Positions 1-8,768 of a stretch of DNA of 64,000 nt are shown piece after piece. Source of the DNA: Microbacterium sp. YJN-G (GTDB lineage Bacteria > Actinomycetota > Actinomycetes > Actinomycetales > Microbacteriaceae); NCBI RefSeq assembly GCF_015040615.1, contig NZ_CP060402.1:1-64000 (forward strand). The letters run 5' to 3'. Below the pieces are notes generated by a model, which searched no databases, was not told the origin of the DNA, and saw only the letters and a program-made list of their open reading frames with translations. Every line of letters starts with the position of its first letter. The first letter of the stretch is position 1. Made by a program: the position numbers and the translations under genes.

Positions 1-1377
1 ATGCCCGTCGCCACAGTGAACCCGACCACCGGCAAGACAGAGATGATCATCGAGTCGCACTCCGCGGCCGAGGTCGAGTCGCGAATCGCAGACGCTGCCG
101 AGGCCGCGCTCGCCCTCCGCGCGACGACCTTCGCCCAGCGCGCAGAGTGGATGCTGGCCGCCGCTGAGATTCTCGACGATCAGGCCCTCGGCCTCGGCGA
201 GCTGATCACGGTGGAGATGGGCAAGCCGATCGCCCAGTCGGTCGCCGAGGTCGAGAAGTCCGCCAAGGCGATGCGCTACTACGCTTCGCACTCCGAGGAG
301 TTCCTGGCGGATGCCCCTCTCGATGATCCGTCGACGGTCGGCGCGTCGCAGGCCTGGACGCGCTACGAGCCACTGGGTGTGGTTCTCGCTGTGATGCCGT
401 GGAACTACCCGCTGTGGCAGGTCATCCGCTTCGCGGCCCCGGCGCTCATGGCGGGCAACGCAGGGCTGCTCAAGCACGCATCGAACGTGCCGCAGGCCGC
501 GCTCTTCCTCGACACGCTCTTCGAGCGTGCCGGGTTCCCGAAGGGGTCGTTCCGCACGCTGCTGATCGGCGGAGGCGACGTCGCCGGTGTGATCGCCGAC
601 GATCGAGTCAAGGCCGTGACGCTCACTGGGTCGGAGCCGGCGGGTCGGTCGGTCGCTCAGATCGCCGCCGATCATGTGAAGAAGGCCGTGCTCGAGCTCG
701 GAGGATCCGATCCGTTCATCGTGCTGCCGTCGGCAGATGTGAAGGCTGCCGCGGCGACGGCGGTGCGCGCGCGGATCAACAACAACGGGCAGTCCTGCAT
801 CGCAGGCAAGCGGTTCATCGTGCATGACGCCGTCTACGACGAGTTCGCTGCGGAGTTCGCGGCGCAGATGGCAGCGCTCGTGGTCGGCGATCCGCTGCTG
901 CCCGAGACCCAGGTCGGCCCGCTGGCGACGGAGTCGGGGCGTCAGGAGCTGCTCGAACTCGTCGAGGATGCTCGTGCAGCGGGCGCCACGATCCTCACCG
1001 GGGGCACCGTGCCCGATCTGCCCGGATGGTTCTACGCGCCGACCGTGATCGCCGACCTGCCCGATGACGCGCGGCTCGTGCAAGAAGAGGCTTTCGGGCC
1101 GGTCGCCTCGCTCTATCGCGCCCGCGACGCGGCCGATGCGCTGCGCATCGCGAATCAGACGACCTTCGGGCTCTCCAGTGCGGTCTGGACGAACGACCCC
1201 GACGAAGAGCGGTATTTCATCGCCGGCCTCGACGCCGGCGCCGTCTTCGTGAACGGCATGACCGTCTCGTATCAGGAGCTCCCGTTCGGCGGTATCAAGC
1301 GATCGGGGTTCGGCCGCGAACTCGCGGCGGTCGGGCAGCGCGAGTTCTGTAATCTGAAGACGGTCTGGAAGGCGTAG
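1..1377 (+). CDS. NAD(P)-dependent aldehyde dehydrogenase, succinate-semialdehyde type
   Basis: Oxidises an aldehyde to the acid with NAD(P)+. The 458-residue length and the N-terminal start fit the short succinate-semialdehyde dehydrogenase group. Visible landmarks are PWN at residues 133-135, Lys158, the general base Glu232 in ELGG and the nucleophile Cys266 in GQSC, so the enzyme should be active. The window opens exactly on its ATG, so no ribosome site can be seen. It lies just before a LysR gene and an aromatic-degradation cluster, so the true substrate may be an aldehyde from that pathway rather than succinate semialdehyde. Confidence 0.9.
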   Translation: MPVATVNPTTGKTEMIIESHSAAEVESRIADAAEAALALRATTFAQRAEWMLAAAEILDDQALGLGELITVEMGKPIAQSVAEVEKSAKAMRYYASHSEEFLADAPLDDPSTVGASQAWTRYEPLGVVLAVMPWNYPLWQVIRFAAPALMAGNAGLLKHASNVPQAALFLDTLFERAGFPKGSFRTLLIGGGDVAGVIADDRVKAVTLTGSEPAGRSVAQIAADHVKKAVLELGGSDPFIVLPSADVKAAAATAVRARINNNGQSCIAGKRFIVHDAVYDEFAAEFAAQMAALVVGDPLLPETQVGPLATESGRQELLELVEDARAAGATILTGGTVPDLPGWFYAPTVIADLPDDARLVQEEAFGPVASLYRARDAADALRIANQTTFGLSSAVWTNDPDEERYFIAGLDAGAVFVNGMTVSYQELPFGGIKRSGFGRELAAVGQREFCNLKTVWKA

Positions 1378-1382
1378 TCGCC

Positions 1383-1404
1383 GTCCGACCGACAGCGGTC
1401 GGAC
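1383..1404 (+). terminator. Hairpin after the aldehyde dehydrogenase
   Basis: GTCCGACC (1383-1390) pairs perfectly with GGTCGGAC (1397-1404) around a 6-nt loop, directly after the stop at 1377. There is no T-run. It may end the upstream transcript or attenuate read-through into the LysR gene that starts 16 bases later. Confidence 0.5.
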
Positions 1405-1419
1405 TCGGGCGAAGGGCTC

Positions 1420-2346
1420 ATGATGGCGATCGACTACAACCTGCTTCGACCACTGCGTGCGCTGCTCGAAGAGCGCGCCGTCACACGTGCTGCCGAGCGG
1501 ATGCACATGTCGCAGCCGGCGATGTCGACGGCCCTGTCGCGGCTGCGGGCGCACTATGAGGATGAACTTCTGCTGAGGCAGGGCAACAGTCACGTGCTGA
1601 CGCCGCTCGGCGAGCGGCTGCTTGCGGCGCTGCCGCAAGTGCTGGCCGAGACGGAGAATCTGTTCCGGCTGCAGTCCCGCTTCGATCCGACGACGAGCAC
1701 CCGAACGTTCTCCATCGCGGCCGTGGATTACATGGCGGCACGGATCGCCCCTGAGCTGTCGCGCATCCTCGAGCGCGAGGCGCCGAACGTGAGGATCGAG
1801 CTGCCTGCGGCGGACGGGCGACTGGTCGACGGCATGCCTGACACGCTGCGCACGATCGACGGGGCGATCCTGCCGCACGGGTATGTGACCGAGCAGCCGC
1901 ACATCGACTTCGCGCCCGAGCAGTGGGTGTGCCTCGTCGACGCGGGCGCCGGGGTCTCTGAGCATCCGACCAGCGACGAGCTGCTCACCCGTCCGTGGGT
2001 GCAGACGCTGCCCGCCAGAGAGGGGATGAGTCCGGCCAGGCAGCAGCTGCGCTTTCGAGGGATCGACCCGGCGGTCGTCGCGGCCACGCCGCACTTCTTC
2101 GTCGTGCCATCGCTGATTCTCGGCACGGACCGTGTCGGGATCGTGCCTGAGCCGTTCGCGCGGATGGCGGCTCGCATGTACCCCCGACTGCGCGTGGTCA
2201 TCCCGCCGCTCGATCTCGACCCGGTGCGTGATGCGTTCTGGTGGCATCACGACCGTGAGCACGATGCCGAGCACCTCTGGTTGCGTGATGTGATGCGTCG
2301 AGTCCGCGACGCGGTCATCCGGAATCCGGATGGTGGGGATATCTGA
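1420..2346 (+). CDS. LysR-family transcriptional regulator
   Basis: A 308-residue LysR-type regulator. Residues 1-65 form the winged HTH (RAAERMHMSQPAMSTALSRL) and the rest is the effector-binding domain of the periplasmic-binding fold. Two adjacent ATGs (1420 and 1423) are both possible starts. LysR proteins usually respond to a pathway intermediate, and the position between an aldehyde dehydrogenase and a ring hydroxylase suggests control of the aromatic cluster. Unlike many LysR genes, it is not divergent from its neighbour. The effector cannot be told from the sequence. Confidence 0.9.
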   Translation: MMAIDYNLLRPLRALLEERAVTRAAERMHMSQPAMSTALSRLRAHYEDELLLRQGNSHVLTPLGERLLAALPQVLAETENLFRLQSRFDPTTSTRTFSIAAVDYMAARIAPELSRILEREAPNVRIELPAADGRLVDGMPDTLRTIDGAILPHGYVTEQPHIDFAPEQWVCLVDAGAGVSEHPTSDELLTRPWVQTLPAREGMSPARQQLRFRGIDPAVVAATPHFFVVPSLILGTDRVGIVPEPFARMAARMYPRLRVVIPPLDLDPVRDAFWWHHDREHDAEHLWLRDVMRRVRDAVIRNPDGGDI

Positions 2347-2411
2347 GTCCGCCTTCCCCGGATAGCGGAGCGCGGGCAGGATCGATCTCGACGCGGCGCT
2401 GCATCAGCCCG

Positions 2412-2432
2412 TTTCGATACGCAACGTCTTGT
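2412..2432 (+). promoter_or_regulatory. Candidate operator, copy A of a shared 21-bp motif
   Basis: The core TTCGATACG (2413-2421) followed by CGTCT (2425-2429) lies just upstream of the hydroxylase gene. The 21-bp element matches the copy at 11279-11299 (reverse strand) at 16 of 21 positions by hand alignment. Other copies are at 16304-16324 and 19974-19994. It is probably a binding site for a cluster regulator, with the TetR protein at 20021 the best candidate. Confidence 0.5.
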
Positions 2433-2448
2433 ACACGAAGGAGTGGCT

Positions 2449-3960
2449 GTGAGCATCGATGCTGATGTCATCGTCATCGGGGGAGGCCCCGTAGGAAGCA
2501 CTGCCCTGGCCATGCTGGGACGGGCAGGGCTCAGCGCGATCGGTCTGGAACGCGACCGCGAGATGTGGCCCACCGCGCGCGCCGTGCACTTCGACGGCGA
2601 GACAATGCGCACGCTGCAGTCGCTGGGAGTCGCCGACGACTTCGTGCGCGTCACCGTACCGATGCGGCACGTGGACGTCGTCAACGAAGCCGACGAGGTG
2701 CTGGTGCACGCGCCCACGGATCGGCTCGGAGACCAGGGGTGGAACGACCACATTAGCTTCCACCAGCCCGACATCGAACGGTTGCTGCGACAGGTGATCG
2801 CCGACACCCCCGGTGTCGAGCTGCGCTGCGGTGTCACCGTGACGGACATCGCGAACACGGCGGACGGCGTGCAGGTGACGACCCTCGACGTCGACGGCCG
2901 TCCGCAGGTGCTCCGGTCGCGCTGGGTCATCGCCGCCGATGGCGCACGTTCCGACATCCGCAGGATGCTCGGGATCGAAGGAGACAAGTACGGCGAGGAC
3001 GCCCAGTGGCTCGTCGTCGACGGTCAGCTGGTCGGCGCTCCGGGGTACGAGACCGACATGGTGCAGCTCGCCCGGTACAGCCGCCCGGCGCTGTGGCTGC
3101 GCCTGCCCGGCGACCGCGTCCGCATGGAGTTCATGCTCGTTCCCGGCGACGATCCTGAGGAGATCGTCACGCCGGCGGCCGTCGAACGGCTCAGCCGCGG
3201 CATCCTGCCTGCGGCCCGATTCACCCCCGACCGTCAGGCCATCTACACGTTCCGCGGGCGCATCGCTCAGCAGTGGCGCGTGGGCGGCATCTTCCTCGCC
3301 GGGGACGCCGCCCACCAGGCGCCTCCGCTGTTCGGGCAGGGCCTGTGCGCCGGCATCCGCGACGTCGCGAACCTGGTGTGGAAGCTCGACCTCGTGGCCC
3401 GCGGGGTCGCCGACCCGGAGCTGCTCGACACGTACGAAAGCGAGCGCAAGCCGCACGCCACGTTCTGGGTCGAAGCCGCGGCGAACCAGGCGGTGATCGT
3501 CCAGACGCTGGACCCGCAGGTCGCCGAGGGGCGCGACCAGTACATCCGCGACAATCCCGGCGCCTCTGCCGTGCCCACCTCTCCCGCACTCGGGCCGGGG
3601 TTCCACGAGGGCGCTGACGACGAGCGGGCCGGAAAGCTCGGCGTTCAGCCGATCCTCGCCGACGGCATCCGACTCGACGACATGGTCGGCGCGCACTTCC
3701 TCGTGGCAGCCGACCGTGCGGTGCACTCGGCCCTGCCCACCGCCGTCAAGGCGGCACTGGATGCGGACGCGGAGACGATCACGCTGACCGACCCGCTCAA
3801 GATCGATCAGATCCTCGGCGCTGCCGGTGCGACCTCGGTCGTGATGCGTCCGGATCACTACGTGCTCGGTGTCGGTGACACCGCAGAAGACCTCGAACGG
3901 CTGGTGCTTCGGATCCCGTCCATCGCCCGCACCATGACCCTCGCCGCCGACAACCGCTAG
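2449..3960 (+). CDS. FAD-dependent aromatic-ring monooxygenase (MhpA/PheA-like)
   Basis: A class A flavoprotein hydroxylase that uses NAD(P)H and O2 to add an OH group to a phenolic ring. The dinucleotide-binding GGGPVG stands near the N-terminus, followed by the AADGARS (DG) motif and the FAD-binding LAGDAAHQAPP (GD) motif. The length of about 503 residues fits the 3-(3-hydroxyphenyl)propionate/resorcinol hydroxylase branch. I chose GTG 2449 because AAGGAG at 2438-2443 sits five bases before it; the in-frame GTG at 2443 overlaps that ribosome site. The ring-cleavage dioxygenase starts 9 bases downstream, which supports hydroxylation to a catechol-like substrate. Confidence 0.88.
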   Translation: MSIDADVIVIGGGPVGSTALAMLGRAGLSAIGLERDREMWPTARAVHFDGETMRTLQSLGVADDFVRVTVPMRHVDVVNEADEVLVHAPTDRLGDQGWNDHISFHQPDIERLLRQVIADTPGVELRCGVTVTDIANTADGVQVTTLDVDGRPQVLRSRWVIAADGARSDIRRMLGIEGDKYGEDAQWLVVDGQLVGAPGYETDMVQLARYSRPALWLRLPGDRVRMEFMLVPGDDPEEIVTPAAVERLSRGILPAARFTPDRQAIYTFRGRIAQQWRVGGIFLAGDAAHQAPPLFGQGLCAGIRDVANLVWKLDLVARGVADPELLDTYESERKPHATFWVEAAANQAVIVQTLDPQVAEGRDQYIRDNPGASAVPTSPALGPGFHEGADDERAGKLGVQPILADGIRLDDMVGAHFLVAADRAVHSALPTAVKAALDADAETITLTDPLKIDQILGAAGATSVVMRPDHYVLGVGDTAEDLERLVLRIPSIARTMTLAADNR

Positions 3961-3969
3961 GAGCCCGCC

Positions 3970-4911
3970 ATGACCTTCAGCCCGATCACCCACATCCGTC
4001 ACTTCGACATCGCGGTTCCCGACTTCGAGAAGCAGATCGAGTTCTACAAGAACCACTGGGGCCTGACCGTGCAGCACGACGACGGCGATGTCGTCTACTT
4101 CGCAGCCGAGGGCTCGCCCGAGCAGTACGTCACCCGTGTCCGTCGCTCTGACGACAAGCGCCTCGATCTCGTCGCGTTCGGCGCCGCCGACCGCGCCTCG
4201 GTCGACAAGCTCGCGCAGGATCTCGGCACCGCCGGCGTGCAGCTCGTCAGCGAGCCCGACGTACTGCAGACCCTGGGAGGGGGCTACGGCTTCCGCTTCT
4301 TCGATCTGGAGGGACGCACGGTCGAGGTGTCGACCAACGTCGACGTGCGCACGCACCGCAAGATCGAGAAGCGAGAGGCCATCCCGGTGCGCCTGTCGCA
4401 CGTCGTGCTCAACTCCAACCAGCCCGAGGCGATGCGCGCCTGGTACGAGAAGCACCTCGGCTTCCGTCTCTCCGACACCCTCAACCACCCGCACGTCGGC
4501 GACCTGTTCTACTTCATGCGCTGCAGCACCCAGCACCACTCGATGGCGATCGCGCGAGGCCCGCACGCGTCTCTGCAGCATGCCTCCTTCGAGATGCGGG
4601 GCATCGACGAGTACATGTACGGCAGCGGGCGCGTCATCCGCGCCGGGTACCGCAAGATCTGGGGTCCGGGGCGGCACCGGGCGGGTGACAACACGTTCAC
4701 CTACTTCGTCGACCCGAACGGCAACACGATGGAGCTGACGACCGAGCTCGAGGAGCTCGACGAAGACACCTGGCACCCGCACATCTACGACGTGCAGGAG
4801 CCGGAGACCTCCGACCAGTGGGGCACCGGCGGTGACATGGACGAGTTCATCACCAAGGAGATGTTCAACGACTCCGACAACCGCCACCTGTTCATCGCGC
4901 CCCCGGTGTGA
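3970..4911 (+). CDS. Type I extradiol ring-cleavage dioxygenase (VOC superfamily)
   Basis: Two vicinal-oxygen-chelate modules (about residues 8-125 and 138-262) in a 313-residue protein, the layout of catechol 2,3-dioxygenases. In the C-terminal half the expected iron ligands can be read as His144 (RLSHVV), His204 (LQHASFE) and Glu255 (NTMELTTE), with His190 (TQHHSMA) as the likely acid/base. The enzyme should therefore be active and open a catechol produced by the hydroxylase 9 bases upstream. An acidic tail follows residue 262. The exact diol substrate is not readable. Confidence 0.87.
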   Translation: MTFSPITHIRHFDIAVPDFEKQIEFYKNHWGLTVQHDDGDVVYFAAEGSPEQYVTRVRRSDDKRLDLVAFGAADRASVDKLAQDLGTAGVQLVSEPDVLQTLGGGYGFRFFDLEGRTVEVSTNVDVRTHRKIEKREAIPVRLSHVVLNSNQPEAMRAWYEKHLGFRLSDTLNHPHVGDLFYFMRCSTQHHSMAIARGPHASLQHASFEMRGIDEYMYGSGRVIRAGYRKIWGPGRHRAGDNTFTYFVDPNGNTMELTTELEELDEDTWHPHIYDVQEPETSDQWGTGGDMDEFITKEMFNDSDNRHLFIAPPV

Positions 4912-4918
4912 GCCGGCG

Positions 4919-5647
4919 ATGCTGATCCTCTCGAGTTTCATCACTCCGGCAGTACTGACCGCCGCCCGAGGAAGCGGCCTTCTCACCGGCATCCACCTGG
5001 AGGAGGTGCGCGCGACCGGCAGCCCGGCGCAGCGCGACGGGCTGCGCAGCGGCGACCTCGACCTGGCCGTGACCGCCATCGACAACCTGTTCGAGTGGAC
5101 CCGAGCGGGCGTCGACGTCTGTCTTGTCGGACAGGTCGAGCGCACCACTCCGCTGAGCGTGCATGCGGCGCCGGAGATCACCACCCTCGCCGACCTCGCG
5201 GGCGCGCGCTTCGCGGTCGACGCGCCCGACAGCGGATTCGCCGTGGTCGCGCGGCATATGCTGCGCACGGCCGGGACCGACGTCGAATGGGTCGAGGTCG
5301 GCGGTGTCGTCGAGAGATTCGAGGCGCTCGTCGCCGGGACCGTGGATGCCACGCTTCTCGGCCCGCCGCTCGACGACCGGGCGCTCGCCGCAGGCCTTCC
5401 CCGGGTCGCCAGCGTGCAGGAAGCGTTCCCGGCCTTCCCGGGTCAGGGTCTCATCGTCCGCGGCGACCTGATCGGCACGCCCGAGCTCGACGACCTGCTC
5501 GCCGCCCTGCGAGCCGCAGGCATGAGCCCGGTCGATCCGGCCGGACTCGACCTGCTCACGGCGATGCGCGAGGACCTCGGCGTCCTGCCGCGAGGCTCCG
5601 ACCTGCACGCGCTCGTGCATCCCTTTCCTGCCACCGCCACTCGATGA
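4919..5647 (+). CDS. Cytoplasmic protein of the SsuA/THI5-like substrate-binding fold
   Basis: A protein of 242 residues resembling the binding proteins of nitrate/sulfonate/thiamine-precursor ABC importers (SGDLDLAVTAIDNLFEW is typical of that fold), but with no signal peptide or lipobox at this start. The ATG at 4919 follows the dioxygenase stop by 7 bases, and the next gene starts 8 bases after it, so it belongs to the catabolic operon. It may bind a pathway compound inside the cell or be an enzyme derived from a binding protein. Its role is unknown. Confidence 0.65.
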   Translation: MLILSSFITPAVLTAARGSGLLTGIHLEEVRATGSPAQRDGLRSGDLDLAVTAIDNLFEWTRAGVDVCLVGQVERTTPLSVHAAPEITTLADLAGARFAVDAPDSGFAVVARHMLRTAGTDVEWVEVGGVVERFEALVAGTVDATLLGPPLDDRALAAGLPRVASVQEAFPAFPGQGLIVRGDLIGTPELDDLLAALRAAGMSPVDPAGLDLLTAMREDLGVLPRGSDLHALVHPFPATATR

Positions 5648-5655
5648 GGAGTCCC

Positions 5656-6951
5656 ATGTCTGCCGCCACGACTGCCGAGGTCCTCGGCGCCCCGCTCACG
5701 ATCAACAAGCTGACGCTGAAGAACCGCATCATCCTCGGTCCGATGGCCGTGCTGCAGCCGACCGAAGACGGCAGGCCAAGTGAGCAGTCGATCGCGTTCC
5801 TGCGGCGCAGGGCCGAAGGAGGCGCCGGCGCGATCTTCGTCGGCGGGTCGGTCGCCACGGCCCGCGCGTTCCGCGAGTCGCCGTTCTCGCCCAACCTCCG
5901 CTACGACGATGACGAGTTCATCCCCGACCTCAAGCGCCTGGTGGATGCCGTGCACGCGACCGGCACCGGAGTCGCCGTGTTCGCGCAACTGTTCCCGGCC
6001 TTCGGGCGGATGGGCGTGCCGCGGGATGGGCACTGGATCACCTCCGCCTCGCCGCGTCACGTCGACATGGGCGCGCACGGCCTGCCCGACAACGTGTACA
6101 TCCCGGGCGGGCGGGTGCTTCCCGAACCGCATGAGGCCACGGTCTCGGAGATCAAGGAACTCGAGCAGGCCGTCGTCGATTCTGCTCGACGCGCCAAGGC
6201 CGCGGGCTTCGACGGCATCGAGATCGCCGCCCACATGTGCTATTTCTACTCGTCGTTCCTCTCGCCGCTGTCGAACTTCCGCAGCGACGAGTACGGCGGC
6301 TCGGTCGAGAACCGCGCCCGCGCGCTGAAGGACGTCGTCGCCGCGGTTCGGCAGGAGGTCGGACCAGACATCGCCCTCGGCCTGCGGCTGAGCGCAAACG
6401 ACCACGTCCCCGGTGGGCAGGGGCCCGAGGGGTTCGCGGCGGTCACCGCCGAGATCGCGAAGGCAGGCCTCGACTTCGTCGTGCTCACCGACGGCAATTA
6501 CGAGTCCATGGGCGACAACGTCACGAGCGAGTCGGGCAAGATGCTCCGCGAGGGCGAGCCGCAGATCTTCCGTGAGGCGCTCGGACCGGACGTCGTCCTC
6601 ATGCTGAGCAGCACGCCCGCACCCGCGCAGGCCGCAGCGGCGATCGCCGACGGCACGGTCGACGCCACGATGCTCGCGCGACAGCTACTGGCGGATCCCG
6701 ACTACCCGAACAAGGTGCTCGAGGGCCGCGAGTCCGAGATCGTGTGGTGCGACCACGCCAACTCCTGCATGCGGCGCCTCATCCTGCAGGTGCCGGTGGC
6801 GTGCCACAAGAACCCCGAGATGGGCAAGGAGCACGAGAGCAGCCGCCGTTCGAACATCCTGCAGGATGCGTTCATCTGGGCCGCCGGCAATCGCACCCTG
6901 ATGACGATCGCTGACAAGGCGGCGCGCGCCCGCCCGGCGAAGGCGCACTGA
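5656..6951 (+). CDS. NADH:flavin oxidoreductase, old yellow enzyme family
   Basis: A 431-residue FMN TIM-barrel protein (KNRIILGPM near the N-terminus, IEIAAHMCYFYSSFLSP, FRSDEYGGSVENR). Long family members such as 2,4-dienoyl-CoA reductase carry a four-cysteine iron-sulfur site after the barrel. Here Cys365, Cys371 and Cys383 are present, but the second ligand position is Ala368, and the protein ends without the extra FAD/NAD domains. Start ATG 5656 is preceded by AGGAG; another in-frame ATG at 5644 lies before that site. It probably reduces an unsaturated intermediate of the ring-cleavage route. Confidence 0.85.
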   Translation: MSAATTAEVLGAPLTINKLTLKNRIILGPMAVLQPTEDGRPSEQSIAFLRRRAEGGAGAIFVGGSVATARAFRESPFSPNLRYDDDEFIPDLKRLVDAVHATGTGVAVFAQLFPAFGRMGVPRDGHWITSASPRHVDMGAHGLPDNVYIPGGRVLPEPHEATVSEIKELEQAVVDSARRAKAAGFDGIEIAAHMCYFYSSFLSPLSNFRSDEYGGSVENRARALKDVVAAVRQEVGPDIALGLRLSANDHVPGGQGPEGFAAVTAEIAKAGLDFVVLTDGNYESMGDNVTSESGKMLREGEPQIFREALGPDVVLMLSSTPAPAQAAAAIADGTVDATMLARQLLADPDYPNKVLEGRESEIVWCDHANSCMRRLILQVPVACHKNPEMGKEHESSRRSNILQDAFIWAAGNRTLMTIADKAARARPAKAH

Positions 6952-7670
6952 TGGCCTCGGCATACAAGCTCACGCTGCTGTTCACGCGGCGCGCCGATCT
7001 CGAGCCCGACGACTTCGCCACGGCGTGGCTCGCCCTCGAGCGCGCCCGGCCGCTGGCTGCGGACGGTCTGTCGCGCAGTGCGATCCACATCGCGCTGCCT
7101 GGGGTCGCGGCTGTGCGGGGCGCGGCGTCGGCACCATACGACGCCGTGTTAGAAACCTGGTGGGAACGCAAGAACGACGCGGCGAACTGGGTGGTCTCGC
7201 GGCAGTTCGACGACGAGTGGATGCCGCCGCGCCTCGAGTTGCTCGCCGGGCGACCGGCGGCGGTGGGCGGTGCTCCGGTGCTGGCCTGGGAGCGCGACGG
7301 CGAGTCCGCGGGAGCCGATGACAGGGCCGCCGCGGCGATCACTGTGATCACGCTTCCGGTGGCGCGACGGGGCCTGCGCTTCGATGAGTTCGCGAAGCAC
7401 TGGAACGATGTCCACACCGAGCTCGCTCTCTCGGGCGCGGGCGCGAAGGATCGTCTGCTGCGCCTCGAGAACACCCCGGCACCGGTCCCAGCGCCCACCC
7501 GGTTCGCTCGCACGAACTTCAACGGGGTGGGATCGATCACCTTCCGATCGATCGCGGCGCTCGAGGAGGAGTTCTCCAGTGAGCACTACCTCGATCGGCT
7601 CGCCGCCGACGAAGAGCGGTTCACCAACACCGAGGCATCCGCCGTGTTCGTCGGGCGTCCGGTCACCTGA
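6951..7670 (+). CDS. EthD-like domain protein
   Basis: A 239-residue protein whose start overlaps the preceding stop (TGATG), so it is translationally coupled to the flavin reductase. Two EthD-like ferredoxin-fold repeats seem present; the clearer one has FAKHWNDVHTELAL. EthD proteins often sit beside oxygenases and handle aromatic or polyketide intermediates, but their reactions are mostly undefined. It is the last gene of the operon that starts at 2449, and a strong hairpin follows. Confidence 0.65.
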   Translation: MASAYKLTLLFTRRADLEPDDFATAWLALERARPLAADGLSRSAIHIALPGVAAVRGAASAPYDAVLETWWERKNDAANWVVSRQFDDEWMPPRLELLAGRPAAVGGAPVLAWERDGESAGADDRAAAAITVITLPVARRGLRFDEFAKHWNDVHTELALSGAGAKDRLLRLENTPAPVPAPTRFARTNFNGVGSITFRSIAALEEEFSSEHYLDRLAADEERFTNTEASAVFVGRPVT

Positions 7671-7689
7671 ACCCGTCGCTGCACACCAG

Positions 7690-7725
7690 AACGGCGGGTC
7701 GACCAGCGATGGTCGACCCGCCGTT
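7690..7725. terminator. Bidirectional terminator hairpin
   Basis: AACGGCGGGTCGACC (7690-7704) and its exact complement (7711-7725) form a 15-bp stem with a 6-nt loop. It sits between the ends of two convergent operons and is flanked by short AT-richer bases on both sides. Confidence 0.85.
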
Positions 7726-7736
7726 CTCGTGTGGGT

Positions 7737-8768
7737 TCAGAACCGGTCGCGCACGTGCCGGTCGCGCCCGTACAGGGCGACGACCCCGAGGATGATCAGG
7801 CCGTACACGATCCGGGTCTGCGCCTCGGTGAGGCCCTGGCTCACGATGATGGTCGACAGCACGGTGAGGATCATCGCGCCGATCGCGGTGCGGGTGAAAC
7901 CGCCGCGCACCGATCCGAAGGTGGTGCCGCCGACGAGCACGGCGGCGAGACCCGAGAACAGGTACGGGTCGCCGATGGACTGCGACCAGCCGGCCCCGAA
8001 GGCGGCGATGAACATGCCCGCGGTTCCCGCCAGGGCCCCGGATGCCGCGAACACGGCCGACCACACGAGGGTGGTGTTGATGCGGGTGAGGCGCGCGGCG
8101 CGAGGATTCACGCCCGTGGCGTACAGCCGTCGTCCGGCCGGCGTCTTCGCCAGGGACACCCACAGCAGCACCCCCAGGATCAGCACGATCAGGATGACCG
8201 GCGGCACCGGAAGCCCGAAGGTGGTGCCGTTGAGCTGTGCGAACGAGCGCAGCTCCTGCGGCGGCTGTCCGTTGTAGTCGCCGTTCGCGATGAACATCGA
8301 TCCACCGGTGAGCATGGTGCCGACGCCCAGCGTGATGACGAGGGGCTCGATGCGGAACCGATGGCACAGCCACCCGACCCCGGCCCCGACACTCGCGCAG
8401 ACCACCAGCACGACGAGCAGCGCGACGGGCACCGGCCAGCCCAGACGGCTCGTCGCGTTGGACGCGATCATCGCCCCGAACGTCACGTAGCCGGCGATCG
8501 CGAGGTCGAGGCCGCCTAGGATCACGACGAGCGTCTGGCCCATCGCGGCGAGGGCCAGCAGAGCCGCGAGCGTGAGCACCGCCAGGCCCGCCTGCGGCCG
8601 CGCGATGAAAGCCGGGATGAGGGTGACGAGCACCGCGACGAGCGCGATGAGGATCACCAGCTGGATGAGAGGCGTCTCGACAGCCCAGCGGCGGAACCGC
8701 ATCGCGCCCGACGGTGGAGGCGGCGGCTGCGTGAGCGAGCGGGTGACGTCGGTGAGCGTGTCGGTCAT
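7737..8768 (-). CDS. Sugar-type (CUT2/RbsC-like) ABC transporter permease
   Basis: A membrane permease of 343 residues with about nine hydrophobic segments and the family signature GGLDLAIAGYVTFGAM. It is the second permease of the importer encoded by 7737-11226 on this strand; its start overlaps the stop of the first permease (ATGA at 8765-8768). The N-terminus has a proline run before the first helix. RbsC-like permeases import sugars, but in actinobacterial catabolic clusters the same family can carry other small molecules. The setting suggests uptake of the substrate of this cluster. Confidence 0.88.
   Translation of the reverse strand: MTDTLTDVTRSLTQPPPPPSGAMRFRRWAVETPLIQLVILIALVAVLVTLIPAFIARPQAGLAVLTLAALLALAAMGQTLVVILGGLDLAIAGYVTFGAMIASNATSRLGWPVPVALLVVLVVCASVGAGVGWLCHRFRIEPLVITLGVGTMLTGGSMFIANGDYNGQPPQELRSFAQLNGTTFGLPVPPVILIVLILGVLLWVSLAKTPAGRRLYATGVNPRAARLTRINTTLVWSAVFAASGALAGTAGMFIAAFGAGWSQSIGDPYLFSGLAAVLVGGTTFGSVRGGFTRTAIGAMILTVLSTIIVSQGLTEAQTRIVYGLIILGVVALYGRDRHVRDRF

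Noticed and set aside
2404..5352. Very long open frame on the minus strand (982 residues)
   Set aside because: It lies wholly antisense to the hydroxylase and dioxygenase genes, has no domain and is His/Arg/Val-rich, as expected of a shadow of GC-rich coding DNA.
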